From Mycobacteroides immunogenum (GTDB lineage Bacteria; Actinomycetota; Actinomycetes; Mycobacteriales; Mycobacteriaceae), in contig NZ_CP011530.1 in assembly GCF_001605725.1 (NCBI RefSeq), forward strand, positions 868,001 through 932,000: DNA of 64,000 nt, written 5' to 3'. Numbering within the stretch: the stretch's first letter is position 1; each line of letters opens with the position of its first letter. The position numbers and the translations under genes are program-made. Shown here one piece after another: positions 40,973 through 50,177 of this stretch. The notes beneath the pieces are model-generated. The model did not search any database, was not told where the DNA came from, and worked only from the letters and a program-made list of their open reading frames with translations.

Positions 40973-41052
40973 GTTGCCCTCCGCTTCCTTCCGGTATGAG
41001 CTCAGTCTGGCCGTCTGCGATACGCGTCACAGATATACGATGCGGACACTCC

Positions 41053-41079
41053 TATCCGGATCTCTGTCCTATTTGGATA
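41053..41079. promoter_or_regulatory. possible operator before davT
   Basis: TATCC and GGATA arms separated by 17 bases, with the perfect 8-bp palindrome ATCCGGAT at 41054-41061 inside. It lies between the divergent gdh (start 40972) and davT (start 41139) genes. A weak candidate site for the PucR-type regulator at 46355. Confidence 0.3.
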
Positions 41080-41138
41080 TTCGTGTCGCCGCGGGGCTGC
41101 TCCTACGCTCGGGAGGACATCGATCGGAAGGAGACCTG

Positions 41139-42497
41139 ATGACCTCGGTGGATAGCCTCCAGGGAGGGCCGGCAGTGGCCCAGGTGCGACGAATGGCGAC
41201 GGAAGTACCTGGGCCACGCTCGCGCGAGCTCGCGACGCGTCGCGCCGCGGCCCTACCCGCGGGATTGGTGAGCGGCGCCGGTGTGTACGCCGCTGCGGCG
41301 GGTGGCGGTGTGCTGGTAGATGTCGACGGCAACAGCTTCCTGGATCTGGGCAGCGGTATCGCGGTCACGACGGTGGGTAACAGTGCGCCGTCGGTGGTCA
41401 CCCGTGTCGCCGCACAGGCCCAGCGATTCACGCACACATGCTTCCTCGCGACGCCCTACGAGCAGTATCTCGAGGTCGCCGAGGTGCTCAATCGGATTAC
41501 CCCGGGCGACCACGAAAAGCGCACGGCACTGTTCAATACCGGTGCCGAAGCGGTGGAGAACGCGGTCAAGTACGCCAGGGTGGCCACGGGTCGGCCGGCT
41601 GTCGTGGTGTTCGATCACGCATTCCACGGCCGGTCACTGATGACCATGACCATGACCGCCAAGCAAGCCCCCTACCGGCGTGGTTTTGGGCCATTCGCCC
41701 CGGAGGTGTACCGGGCGCCCATGGCTCATCCGTACCGCTGGCCATCGGGAACCGAGAACTGTGCCGCAGATGCGTTCCACCAGTTCGCATCTCTGGTGGA
41801 CAACCAGATCGGCGCGGAAGCGGTGGCCTGCGTGGTGGTAGAGCCGATCCAGGGCGAAGGCGGCTTCATCGTCCCCGCACCGGGATTCCTGGCGATGGTT
41901 GCCGACTTCTGCCGGACGCGGGGCATCTTGTTGGTCGCCGACGAGGTTCAGACCGGAATAGCCCGCACCGGTGCGTGGTTTGCCTCCGAGCATGAGCAGT
42001 TGGTGCCGGACCTCATCACCACGGCGAAGGGGCTAGCGGGCGGACTGCCGTTGGCCGCCGTGACAGGTCGTGCTGATGTCATGGATGCCGCACATCCGGG
42101 TGGGATCGGTGGAACCTTCAGCGGCAACCCGCTTTCCTGCGCGGCGGCGCTGGGTGTCTTCGAGGAGATCGAGACACACGACCTGCTGAAGCGGGCCGCC
42201 GATATCGGTGAGGTGTTACTCGCCGAGCTGCAGAGCATCTCGGCAGAGAGCGGCATCATCGGAGACATCCGTGGCCGCGGTGCCATGATTGCCGCCGAGT
42301 TGGTGATACCGGGCACCGATGCGCCGAATCGTGAAGCTGTGGCGCAGATCTTGAAGTACTGCCAGGACAACGGTGTGCTGGTGCTGTCGGCCGGAACATA
42401 TGGCAACGTACTGCGGTTCTTGCCGCCGCTATCCATGCCGGACGACCTGCTGCGCGAGGCACTCGTGGTGTTGCGCGAGGCCTTCCGTGCGCTCTAA
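41139..42497 (+). CDS. davT: 5-aminovalerate/4-aminobutyrate aminotransferase
   Basis: 452 residues, class III PLP transaminase. NTGAEAVENAVKYAR, FDHAFHGRS, ADEVQTGIARTG and the PLP lysine in TTAKGLAGGLPLAAV are typical of GabT/DavT. It moves the amino group of 5-aminovalerate to 2-oxoglutarate, giving glutarate semialdehyde. ATG 41139 sits behind AAGGAG. Sequence alone does not separate GABA from aminovalerate use, and most GabT enzymes accept both; the davBA and gcdH context favours aminovalerate. First gene of the davT-gcdH-davD-CoA transferase-pucR operon. Confidence 0.9.
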   Translation: MTSVDSLQGGPAVAQVRRMATEVPGPRSRELATRRAAALPAGLVSGAGVYAAAAGGGVLVDVDGNSFLDLGSGIAVTTVGNSAPSVVTRVAAQAQRFTHTCFLATPYEQYLEVAEVLNRITPGDHEKRTALFNTGAEAVENAVKYARVATGRPAVVVFDHAFHGRSLMTMTMTAKQAPYRRGFGPFAPEVYRAPMAHPYRWPSGTENCAADAFHQFASLVDNQIGAEAVACVVVEPIQGEGGFIVPAPGFLAMVADFCRTRGILLVADEVQTGIARTGAWFASEHEQLVPDLITTAKGLAGGLPLAAVTGRADVMDAAHPGGIGGTFSGNPLSCAAALGVFEEIETHDLLKRAADIGEVLLAELQSISAESGIIGDIRGRGAMIAAELVIPGTDAPNREAVAQILKYCQDNGVLVLSAGTYGNVLRFLPPLSMPDDLLREALVVLREAFRAL

Positions 42498-42534
42498 GAC
42501 TTCGTGAATAAACCAGACCCCAAGGAGTTTCGAT

Positions 42535-43728
42535 ATGTCCACCTCAGTAGCGCCATCGCCAGAAACTTGTTCGACACCACTGGAACTATTCGATACCGAT
42601 CGCCGGCTGGACCAGGACGAGCGCGATATCGCGGCCACGGTCCGCAAGTTCGTCGACACCAAGCTGCGGCCGAACATCGCGGATTGGTTTGAATCGGCCA
42701 CCCTTCCCCGTGAACTGGCGCGCCAATTCGGCGAATTGGGGGTACTCGGCATGCACCTCGACGGATACGGGTGCGCGGGCACCAACGCCGTGAGCTACGG
42801 ATTGGCTTGTCTGGAGCTCGAAGCAGGCGATAGTGGGCTGCGCAGCTTTGTTTCTGTGCAGGGATCGCTGTCAATGTTCTCGATCCATCGGTACGGCTCG
42901 GAAGAGCAGAAGCAGGAGTGGTTGCCACGGTTGGCATCCGGACATGCCATTGGTTGCTTCGGTCTCACCGAGCCCGACTTCGGATCCAACCCGGCGGGGA
43001 TGCGCACCCGCGCGCGCCGGGACGGCAAGGACTGGGTGCTCGACGGAACCAAGATGTGGATCACCAACGGAAACCTGGCCGACGTGGCGACCGTGTGGGC
43101 GCAGACCGACGAGGGTGTCCGTGGTTTTGTGGTGCCCACAGATACTCGGGGATTCAGCGCCAATGTGATTCACAAGAAGTTGTCGCTACGGGCGTCGGTG
43201 ACCTCCGAGCTTGTCCTCGACGGTGTGCGGCTGCCGGCGTCGGCGGAGTTGCCCGGGGCCCGCGGCCTCTCGGCCCCGCTCTCGTGTCTCAATGAAGCCC
43301 GGTTCGGGATCATCTTCGGCGCATTGGGTGCGGCGCGCGACAGCTTGCAGACCGCCCTCGACTACACGCGTACGCGTGATGTGTTCGGGCGTCCACTGTC
43401 GAGCTATCAGCTCAGCCAGGAGAAGCTCGCTAACATGACGGTGCAGCTGGGTATGGGAATGCTCTTGGCGCTGCATCTCGGCCGCATCAAGGACTCGGTC
43501 GGGTTGCGTCCTGAGCAGGTCAGCCTGGGCAAGCTCAACAACGTGCGCGAGGCTCTCAGCATTGCACGTGAGTGCCGAACTCTGCTGGGCGCAAGCGGAA
43601 TCACCCTTGAGTACTCGCCGCTGCGGCACGCCAACAACCTTGAATCGGTGCTCACCTACGAGGGCACCTCCGAGATGCATCTGCTCTCGATCGGTCGGGC
43701 GCTCACCGGCCAGGCCGCCTTCCGCTGA
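42535..43728 (+). CDS. gcdH: glutaryl-CoA dehydrogenase
   Basis: 397 residues, acyl-CoA dehydrogenase fold. LRSFVSVQGSLSMFSIHRYG contains Arg103 in the position that binds the free carboxylate of glutaryl-CoA, a mark of this subfamily, and LTYEGTSEMHLLSIGRALTG carries the catalytic glutamate. It dehydrogenates and decarboxylates glutaryl-CoA to crotonyl-CoA, passing electrons to ETF. ATG 42535 follows AAGGAG. Its position after davT and before the CoA-transferase closes the lysine route. Confidence 0.9.
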   Translation: MSTSVAPSPETCSTPLELFDTDRRLDQDERDIAATVRKFVDTKLRPNIADWFESATLPRELARQFGELGVLGMHLDGYGCAGTNAVSYGLACLELEAGDSGLRSFVSVQGSLSMFSIHRYGSEEQKQEWLPRLASGHAIGCFGLTEPDFGSNPAGMRTRARRDGKDWVLDGTKMWITNGNLADVATVWAQTDEGVRGFVVPTDTRGFSANVIHKKLSLRASVTSELVLDGVRLPASAELPGARGLSAPLSCLNEARFGIIFGALGAARDSLQTALDYTRTRDVFGRPLSSYQLSQEKLANMTVQLGMGMLLALHLGRIKDSVGLRPEQVSLGKLNNVREALSIARECRTLLGASGITLEYSPLRHANNLESVLTYEGTSEMHLLSIGRALTGQAAFR

Positions 43729-43757
43729 GCCCGCGCACAACCAAGACGGAGATGGAC

Positions 43758-45224
43758 ATGTTGTTGGAGTACAGCCAGATTCAGAGTTTCATCGATGGCC
43801 GATGGGTCACCGGAACCGGGAGCGTGGTGACCAGCGTGTGCCCCGCGGCGCCCGACCGCGTCGTCGCCCAAGGACCCGCCGCCGGGCTCGCTGAGCTCGA
43901 TGAGGCCGCCGCCGCGGCACGTGCGGCGCAGCCGCGCTGGGCCGCGCTGGCGTTGCATGAGCGGGGCGCGGTTCTCTCGCGAGCCGCGGCGGTCCTCGAC
44001 AGCAATGCCCAGGCATGGGGCGTGGAACTGGCTGCGGAAGAAGGCAAGACCAAGGCCGAGGGCATCGGCGAGGTGCAGCGGGCCGCGCAGATCCTGCGGT
44101 ACTACGGCAATGAGGGCGACCGTCAGAGCGGAGAGATGTTCAGCTCGCCGCGGCGCGGCGAGCACATCTTGGTGACTCGCAAACCCCTTGGTGTGGTGGG
44201 GGTTATCACTCCGTTCAACTTCCCCATCGCCATACCGGCCTGGAAGATCGGCCCTGCCTTGGTGTACGGCAACGCGGTGCTGTGGAAGCCGGCCGGTACG
44301 GTCCCGCTGCTGGCGATGCGTCTTGCCCAGGCATTCGACGCCGCCGGGTTACCGGCGGGGGTCCTGAACCTCATTGTCGGCGACTCGGGCATCGGTGATG
44401 CGATGGTCGGCGACACCCGAGTAGACGCCATCACGTTCACGGGATCGACGGGTGTGGGCCGGCGCATCGCGGCAGCCGGTGCGGCGCGGGGGATACCGGT
44501 ACAGGCCGAAATGGGTGGCAAGAACGCCGCTGTGGTCCTTGACGATGCCGACATTGACCTCGCGGTAGCACAGGTACTGCTGGGAGCGTTCCGATCCACA
44601 GGCCAAAAGTGCACGGCGACGTCACGACTGGTACTCACCGAAGGCATCGCGGATACCTTCCTGTCGCGGTTGACGGAGCGCGCGGATGCCCTGATCGTCG
44701 GAGATCCCACGATGGACGACACGCAGATGGGTCCGGTGGTCAGCGAGTCTGCATTCGGCACGATCTCCGCGGGGATAAGTAGGGCAGTCGCGCAGGGTGC
44801 GACCACCATCGCAGGCGGGCATGGCTATGCGGAGGGACCCCTGGCTACCGGCTACTTCATCGCACCCACCATCATGGAACTCGGTACGGGAGCCGAAGAC
44901 CTCTGGATCGAGGAATTGTTCGGCCCGGTTTTGGCGGTGCGGCGTGCCGCAGATACCGAGGAGGCGTTCCGATTGGCCAACGACAGTGAATTCGGTTTAT
45001 CTGCAGCAATTTTCACGAAAGACCTGACTCAAGCGTTGCGTGCGGTGGACCACCTTGACGTGGGTATCTTGCATGTGAACTCGGAATCGGCGGGTGCCGA
45101 CCCGCATGTTCCCTTCGGTGGTGCGAAAAAGAGTGGGCTGGGTCCGAAGGAACAGGGACGCGCCGCACGAGAGTTCTTCACCCACACCACCACGGTGTAC
45201 CTGCGCGGTGGGGAGGCGGTGTGA
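43758..45224 (+). CDS. davD: glutarate/succinate semialdehyde dehydrogenase
   Basis: 488 residues, aldehyde dehydrogenase fold: ITPFNFPIAIPAWKIGPAL, EMGGKNAAVVLDDADI (general-base Glu), STGQKCTATSRLVLTE (nucleophile Cys) and the C-terminal PFGGAKKSGLGPKEQG. It should oxidise glutarate semialdehyde to glutarate; succinate semialdehyde or 2-oxoglutarate semialdehyde are alternatives. ATG 43758 is six bases after GGAG; an upstream ATG at 43752 would overlap that site. The stop overlaps the next gene's GTG (GTGA). Confidence 0.85.
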   Translation: MLLEYSQIQSFIDGRWVTGTGSVVTSVCPAAPDRVVAQGPAAGLAELDEAAAAARAAQPRWAALALHERGAVLSRAAAVLDSNAQAWGVELAAEEGKTKAEGIGEVQRAAQILRYYGNEGDRQSGEMFSSPRRGEHILVTRKPLGVVGVITPFNFPIAIPAWKIGPALVYGNAVLWKPAGTVPLLAMRLAQAFDAAGLPAGVLNLIVGDSGIGDAMVGDTRVDAITFTGSTGVGRRIAAAGAARGIPVQAEMGGKNAAVVLDDADIDLAVAQVLLGAFRSTGQKCTATSRLVLTEGIADTFLSRLTERADALIVGDPTMDDTQMGPVVSESAFGTISAGISRAVAQGATTIAGGHGYAEGPLATGYFIAPTIMELGTGAEDLWIEELFGPVLAVRRAADTEEAFRLANDSEFGLSAAIFTKDLTQALRAVDHLDVGILHVNSESAGADPHVPFGGAKKSGLGPKEQGRAAREFFTHTTTVYLRGGEAV

Positions 45225-46336
45225 CGACCGCGGCCCTGGATGGGCTGGTGGTGGTCGACTTCAGCCGGGTACTTGCGGGTCCATACGCGACCATGATGCT
45301 GGGCGACTTCGGCGCTAAGGTGATCAAGATCGAGAGGCCGGTGCTGGGAGACGATACCCGGCAATGGGGGCCGCCGTACGACTCGGACGGGCAGGCCACC
45401 TATTTCAACTCGGTCAACCGGAACAAGCAATCGGTGGTCCTGGATCTGACGAGCCCCGATGGTCAGCGCCGGGCGCGGGAGTTGGCCGGCGGCGCCGACG
45501 TGGTGGTCGAGAATTTCCGGGCGGGCACCATGGAGAAGTTCGGCCTGGGGTACGAGAATCTCAGGCAGCTCAACCCGGGCTTGGTCTATTGCGCCATCAC
45601 GGGATTCGGGCGCCAAGGGGGCGCGGATCTACCCGGCTACGACCTGCTGGTGCAGGCGGTCGGTGGCCTCATGAGCGTCACCGGACCCGGCCCTGAGCAT
45701 CCGTCGAAAGTCGGTGTGGCACTGGTTGATGTGTTGACCGCGCTGCACGCGCTGTCGGGGATACTCGCCGCGCTGTCGTATCGGGATCGCACCGGGCAAG
45801 GACAGCGCGTCGACACCGATCTGATGTCGGTGTTGTTGTCTTCGTTGGTCAATCAGGCATCGGGCTACCTCGGTGCTGGGGTGGTGCCCGCTGCGCTCGG
45901 AAACCGGCACCCCAGTATCGCGCCCTATCAGACATTCGAGACCGCGGACCGTCCGATCGCGATCGCGGTGGGTAACGACAAGCAGTTCCGGCTGCTCGCA
46001 CAGGCGCTGGACATACCGCGGTTGGCGGACGACGAACGATTCACCACCAATCCCTTACGGGTCCAGCACCGTGAGGCGCTGGTCCAGGTATTGGAGCAGC
46101 GGCTGAGGGAGAAGACTGCCGACCAATGGTATGACGCCTTGACCGAGAACGGCGTCCCGGCAGGTCCCATCAATGACATCGCGGAAGCCTTCCGGTTCGC
46201 CGAACGTATCGGGCTCGATGTCGCGGTGCGGGTGCCCGGCAGCCCGGAACCACAGGTGGCCAACCCGATCTCGATGTCCGAGACGCCCGTCGTGTATCGC
46301 AACGGACCGCCACGGTTGGGGCAGTCGTCCGGGTGA
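45221..46336 (+). CDS. CaiB/BaiF-type CoA-transferase, probably glutarate CoA-transferase
   Basis: 371 residues, class III CoA-transferase: VVVDFSRVLAGPYATMMLGD, KIERPVLGDDTR, NRNKQSVVLDL and VALVDVLTALHA with the catalytic aspartate. In mammals a family member (SUGCT) moves CoA from succinyl-CoA to glutarate; here it would supply the missing glutarate to glutaryl-CoA step. Translation is coupled to davD by a GTGA overlap. The specific acceptor is inferred from the gcdH-davD context. Confidence 0.85.
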   Translation: MTTAALDGLVVVDFSRVLAGPYATMMLGDFGAKVIKIERPVLGDDTRQWGPPYDSDGQATYFNSVNRNKQSVVLDLTSPDGQRRARELAGGADVVVENFRAGTMEKFGLGYENLRQLNPGLVYCAITGFGRQGGADLPGYDLLVQAVGGLMSVTGPGPEHPSKVGVALVDVLTALHALSGILAALSYRDRTGQGQRVDTDLMSVLLSSLVNQASGYLGAGVVPAALGNRHPSIAPYQTFETADRPIAIAVGNDKQFRLLAQALDIPRLADDERFTTNPLRVQHREALVQVLEQRLREKTADQWYDALTENGVPAGPINDIAEAFRFAERIGLDVAVRVPGSPEPQVANPISMSETPVVYRNGPPRLGQSSG

Positions 46337-46354
46337 TGAGGCCATTGGTGGGGC

Positions 46355-47875
46355 ATGGCCGAGTACCGTCTAACCGTGCCGATCACCGTCAGGGACCTGA
46401 CTCAGAGAGCTGATCTGGGGCTGGTGCTGTCCGCCGGCGAGGCGGGCGCTTCGAGGACCATCAGGTGGGCGCACGCGATCGAACTGAACGATCCGACCCC
46501 GTACTTGTTTGGCGGCGAACTGGTGATGACCACCGGTCTCACGGTGGGGCGCAGTCATGCCGAGCAGTACGACTATGTGGCGAGGCTGTCCGAGAAGAAC
46601 GTTGCCGCGCTGGCATTCGACACCGGTACCACCTTCAGCGAGGTGCCGTCAGGCATTCTCGCCGCGGGTGACGACCTGGGCCTGCCGATTCTGCAGGTGC
46701 CGGTTCGTACACCGTTCATCGCGATCACCAGAACAGTGATCGATGAGTTGACGGCGGATGAATTACGCACGGTGCAGCGGGTGGTGGACCAGCAAGATGT
46801 GCTGGTGCGCGCCACGCTTCGTGACGGCGCACCCGGTGTGGTGTCCGCGCTGAGTCGCGCACTCGCCGCGACTGTCATCGTGATGGCAACGGACGGAACA
46901 CTTCTTGCCGAGTCGGGGCATGACACACAGCGTCTGGTCGAGGTGGCACGCGGTGCGTTTCCGAATGACGGCCGCAGGCATGCCAGCCGGGTGGTCGCCG
47001 ACCGGGACGGCTACTGCACGATTCAGACGGTTCGTGCCGGGAAGGCTGACCGTGGGTACCTCGCGGTGCGGTCGGACGACGCGTTGACCGCACCGCAGCG
47101 TCTGCTCATATCGCATGCCATGGCGTTGATCGCCATTGAGCTTGAGAAGCCGGCGCGGGTGGCCGACGCGGAACAGCGCCTTCGCAGTGCGGTAACGGGT
47201 GCGCTGCTGACAAATCCTGCCGCTGCGGATCGAAGTGTATTGCGCTATTTCGGTTTTGACCCGGATGCGGAAGTCGTTGTGGTGGTGCTGTCCAATGTCG
47301 GCTCGGTGCTGCCGGCCCAGCAGCACGTCAGCCGGCAGCTGACCGGGGGAGCCCCCTTTCTCATGGCCTCGGTCTCCGGCGAGATCGTGGTGGTGTTGGG
47401 GGTGAAGAACGCGGGCCGGGTGGTGGAGCTTCATCGAACGTTGAGTACCACGGCGGGGCGCGCGATATGCGCGGGTGTCAGCCGGCGATCCCGGCTGGAT
47501 CAGGTTCCGCTGGGGCTTCATCAGGCGCGGTCGGCCGCGCGTGCCCATGCCGATGGCCGGATCACGGAGTTTGACGAGCTGGATCTGTACAGCGTTCTGC
47601 TCGGTGGACGGGAGTCCGGCGAACTCGCGCTGCTGGCGCAGTCCTTGGTCCCGCTGATCGGCGAGGATTCGGATACCACGCTTTTGGACACCCTGCGGTC
47701 CTTCTTGGCCTGTAACGGCCAGATGGAAACGGCCGCAATGAATCTCGGTGTCCATCGACACACCATGAGAAATCGGATCGCACGGATCACGGCCTTGCTC
47801 GATTGCGACCTGCAGTCCGCGGACACGCGCGCCGCGCTGTGGATCGCCATCCGCGCGCGTGCCTTGTTGCAGTGA
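46355..47875 (+). CDS. PucR-family regulator of the lysine/glutarate operon
   Basis: 506 residues. The N-terminal PucR domain (about 8-125, LVLSAGEAGASRTIRWAHAI, PYLFGGELVMTTGL) is followed by a CdaR-like GGDEF region and a C-terminal HTH_30 (TAAMNLGVHRHTMRNRIARI, with one extra residue possible). It is the last gene of the davT operon, 18 bp after the CoA-transferase. PucR-type proteins usually activate their own catabolic operon in response to substrate. An alternative start is the in-frame GTG at 46376. Confidence 0.87.
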   Translation: MAEYRLTVPITVRDLTQRADLGLVLSAGEAGASRTIRWAHAIELNDPTPYLFGGELVMTTGLTVGRSHAEQYDYVARLSEKNVAALAFDTGTTFSEVPSGILAAGDDLGLPILQVPVRTPFIAITRTVIDELTADELRTVQRVVDQQDVLVRATLRDGAPGVVSALSRALAATVIVMATDGTLLAESGHDTQRLVEVARGAFPNDGRRHASRVVADRDGYCTIQTVRAGKADRGYLAVRSDDALTAPQRLLISHAMALIAIELEKPARVADAEQRLRSAVTGALLTNPAAADRSVLRYFGFDPDAEVVVVVLSNVGSVLPAQQHVSRQLTGGAPFLMASVSGEIVVVLGVKNAGRVVELHRTLSTTAGRAICAGVSRRSRLDQVPLGLHQARSAARAHADGRITEFDELDLYSVLLGGRESGELALLAQSLVPLIGEDSDTTLLDTLRSFLACNGQMETAAMNLGVHRHTMRNRIARITALLDCDLQSADTRAALWIAIRARALLQ

Positions 47876-47902
47876 TGTTGTAGCGCCGGGAACCGAACCG
47901 GA

Positions 47903-48793
47903 TCAGGTCAACGCGTCCTTCAGGCTCCGGCACGCCTTGCTCACGAAATCTTTGGACACACCCGCCCACGGCGCGAGTTTGTCGAAACCATGGAAGGCGC
48001 CGGGCACTACCTCAAGCTCGCATGGGACTCCGGCGGCGCTCAGGCGTTCGGCGTAGGCCAGATCCTCGTCATGGAACAGATCGGCCGTCCCGATACCCAG
48101 CCATGCGGGCGCCAATCCCGCCAGATCGAGGCGGCGGCCGGGTACGGCGATATCGCGGTCCGCGTCGCCAAGGTACGAGTCCCAGCCGAAGCGGTTGCTT
48201 GCCCCACTCCATACCCGCAGGTTGGTCTCATCGATGTCGGTGCGGTCACTCGTCCGGTCGTCGAGCATCGGGTAGATCAGCAGCTGCGCGGCGGGCGCGA
48301 CCTCGGCGCGGTCGCGTGCCAGGATCGCCAGTGCTGCCGCCAGCCCGCCGCCGGCGCTGGCACCGCCGATGGCGATACGCGTGGGATCGACCCATCCCTG
48401 CACGGACAACCAGCGCAGCGCGGCGTAGCAGTCCTCGAGGGGCGTGGGGTAGGGATGCTCGGGCGCCAGCCGATAGTCGACGGACACGACGGGGATACCG
48501 GTCTCGTGCATCACGTTGCGGCAGAAGAAGTCGTCTTGACGTGCGGTGCCCAGCACGTAGCCGCCCCCGTGAATCCACAACAGGGCCGGCGACGGCTCTG
48601 TGAGGTTCTTGGGCAGGCACGCGCGGATGGTCACATCGTCGTTGATGGCGATGTTCCGCACCCCGAATCGCGGGAGCAGATCGGTGACGTGGATGCTCGC
48701 ACGTAGCAGCCAGAGTGTTCGCGGCAGTCCGACCTGTCTCGGAAATACCCTGGCTGCCATGCGGAGATCGGGATGAATGTCAGGAGACGACAC
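47903..48793 (-). CDS. alpha/beta hydrolase, hormone-sensitive-lipase family
   Basis: 296 residues. WIHGGGYVLG supplies the oxyanion hole, IGGASAGGG the nucleophile serine, and the Asp/His of the triad are probably in GTADLFHDED and GAFHGFDKLA. These features define the HSL-type esterases (LipH/LipI-like in mycobacteria), acting on short-chain esters. The start given is GTG 48793; ATG 48760 (MAARVFPRQV) is also possible. Divergent from the SDR at 48900. Confidence 0.88.
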   Translation of the reverse strand: MSSPDIHPDLRMAARVFPRQVGLPRTLWLLRASIHVTDLLPRFGVRNIAINDDVTIRACLPKNLTEPSPALLWIHGGGYVLGTARQDDFFCRNVMHETGIPVVSVDYRLAPEHPYPTPLEDCYAALRWLSVQGWVDPTRIAIGGASAGGGLAAALAILARDRAEVAPAAQLLIYPMLDDRTSDRTDIDETNLRVWSGASNRFGWDSYLGDADRDIAVPGRRLDLAGLAPAWLGIGTADLFHDEDLAYAERLSAAGVPCELEVVPGAFHGFDKLAPWAGVSKDFVSKACRSLKDALT

Positions 48794-48899
48794 ATAGCGA
48801 GTATGCCCGTGGCGCGCACCCGCCGGGGCGGTTTGGTGTCACGGGGAATGTTTCGTACCTGGGGCCACTTGTCTCCTGGGTAGCCAAGGAAGGACCACC

Positions 48900-49643
48900 A
48901 TGACACCACCACTGAAGGGCCGTCGCGCATTCGTCACCGGGGGATCCCGGGGAATCGGCGCGGGCATTGTGCGCAGACTTGCCGAAGACGGCGCCCGTGT
49001 CGTCTTCACATACTCGAGTTCACCGCAACCCGCCGCGGACGTGGTGGGTGACATCGAGGAGGACGGGGGGTGGGCGCGGGCCGTCAAGGCAGATGTATCC
49101 GATCCGGACCAGCTCGCGGCGGCAATCGGCGAGGCGGTGGAACAGCTTGGGGGACTGGATATCCTGGTCAACAACGCGGGTATCGCATCCTTCGGTGATG
49201 TCGACACCGCCACGTTGGCGGACTTCGACGAGATCGTGGCGGTCAACGTGCGGGCGGTCTTCGCCGCCATCAAGGCGGCCTCCCCCCATTTGAAGGAGGG
49301 CGGCCGAATCGTCACCATCGGCAGTATCAACGGTGACCGCTCGCCGACCGCCAATGCGTCGTTGTACTCGATGTCGAAGGCCGCCGTGGCCGGCCTCACC
49401 CGCGGCCTGGCGCGCGAGCTCGGGCCTCGCGGTATCACGATCAACAACGTGCAGCCGGGTCCCGTGGCCACCGATATGAATCCCGAGGACGGCCAGCTGG
49501 CCGAGATTCTGCGCCCCAACATCGCGGTCGGGCGTTACGGTCAGCCGCGCGATGTCGCGAGCCTGGTCAGCTACCTGGTCTCGGATGAGGCCTGGTACAT
49601 CACGGGAACGGCGATCAATATCGACGGGGGATTTACCGTCTAG
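48900..49643 (+). CDS. short-chain dehydrogenase/reductase (FabG-like)
   Basis: 247 residues. FVTGGSRGIGAGI cofactor loop, NNAGIASFG, catalytic IGSINGD serine and YSMSKAA Tyr/Lys, ending TGTAINIDGGFTV as in 3-oxoacyl-ACP reductase-like SDRs. ATG 48900 follows AAGGAAGGA. Substrate unknown; it is a single gene between the divergent esterase and a START-like protein gene 28 bp downstream. Confidence 0.88.
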   Translation: MTPPLKGRRAFVTGGSRGIGAGIVRRLAEDGARVVFTYSSSPQPAADVVGDIEEDGGWARAVKADVSDPDQLAAAIGEAVEQLGGLDILVNNAGIASFGDVDTATLADFDEIVAVNVRAVFAAIKAASPHLKEGGRIVTIGSINGDRSPTANASLYSMSKAAVAGLTRGLARELGPRGITINNVQPGPVATDMNPEDGQLAEILRPNIAVGRYGQPRDVASLVSYLVSDEAWYITGTAINIDGGFTV

Positions 49644-49671
49644 GGCGCGGCGGGTCGCTAGGGTCAGACGC

Positions 49672-50109
49672 ATGGCCACTAGTGACACCCGGGAAATTGT
49701 CATCGAAGCGACCCCCGAGCAGATCATGGATGTGATCGCCGACTTTGACGTGCTGCCCGCGTGGTCGTCGGCGCATCAGAGTTCCACGGTGTTGACGACG
49801 GGTGAGGACGGGCGCCCGCATGAGGTGAAGATGAAGGTGAAGACGGCGGGCATCACCGACGAACAGACCGTGTCCTACACCTGGGGCGCCAATACAGTGA
49901 GCTGGACGTTGGTCAAGGCCAGCCAACAGCGCCGTCAGGACGGGAAATACACGTTCACGCCCAAGGGCGATAAGACACATGTCAAGTTTGAGCTGACCGT
50001 CGATCCGCTGATCCCGCTTCCCGGATTCGTACTGAAGCGGGCCATCAAGGGTGCCATGGAAACCGCGACAGACGGACTGCGCAAGCAGGTGCTCGCCACC
50101 TATCGATAA
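49672..50109 (+). CDS. SRPBCC (START-like) family protein
   Basis: 145 residues of the polyketide-cyclase/START-like fold: EIVIEATPEQIMDVIADFDV at the start, the W-S-S-A-H-x-S strand, and a long C-terminal helix AMETATDGLRKQVLATYR. Mycobacteria carry many such lipid-binding single-domain proteins. ATG 49672 was chosen over the longer open frame, whose extension is antisense-like and overlaps the upstream SDR. Ligand unknown. Confidence 0.82.
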   Translation: MATSDTREIVIEATPEQIMDVIADFDVLPAWSSAHQSSTVLTTGEDGRPHEVKMKVKTAGITDEQTVSYTWGANTVSWTLVKASQQRRQDGKYTFTPKGDKTHVKFELTVDPLIPLPGFVLKRAIKGAMETATDGLRKQVLATYR

Positions 50110-50127
50110 GGCTTTCCTCCGGCATCT

Positions 50128-50166
50128 CCCACTAGTATCGTTATTTCAAATATCGAAACTAGTGGG
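50128..50166. promoter_or_regulatory. 39-bp palindromic TetR operator candidate
   Basis: CCCACTAGT and ACTAGTGGG arms (9 bp, perfect) enclose 21 bases that are themselves symmetric at 8 of 10 positions (ATCGTTATTT against AAATATCGAA). It ends 11 bp before the TetR gene start. Confidence 0.7.
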
Positions 50167-50177
50167 ATGGTCAGCCG

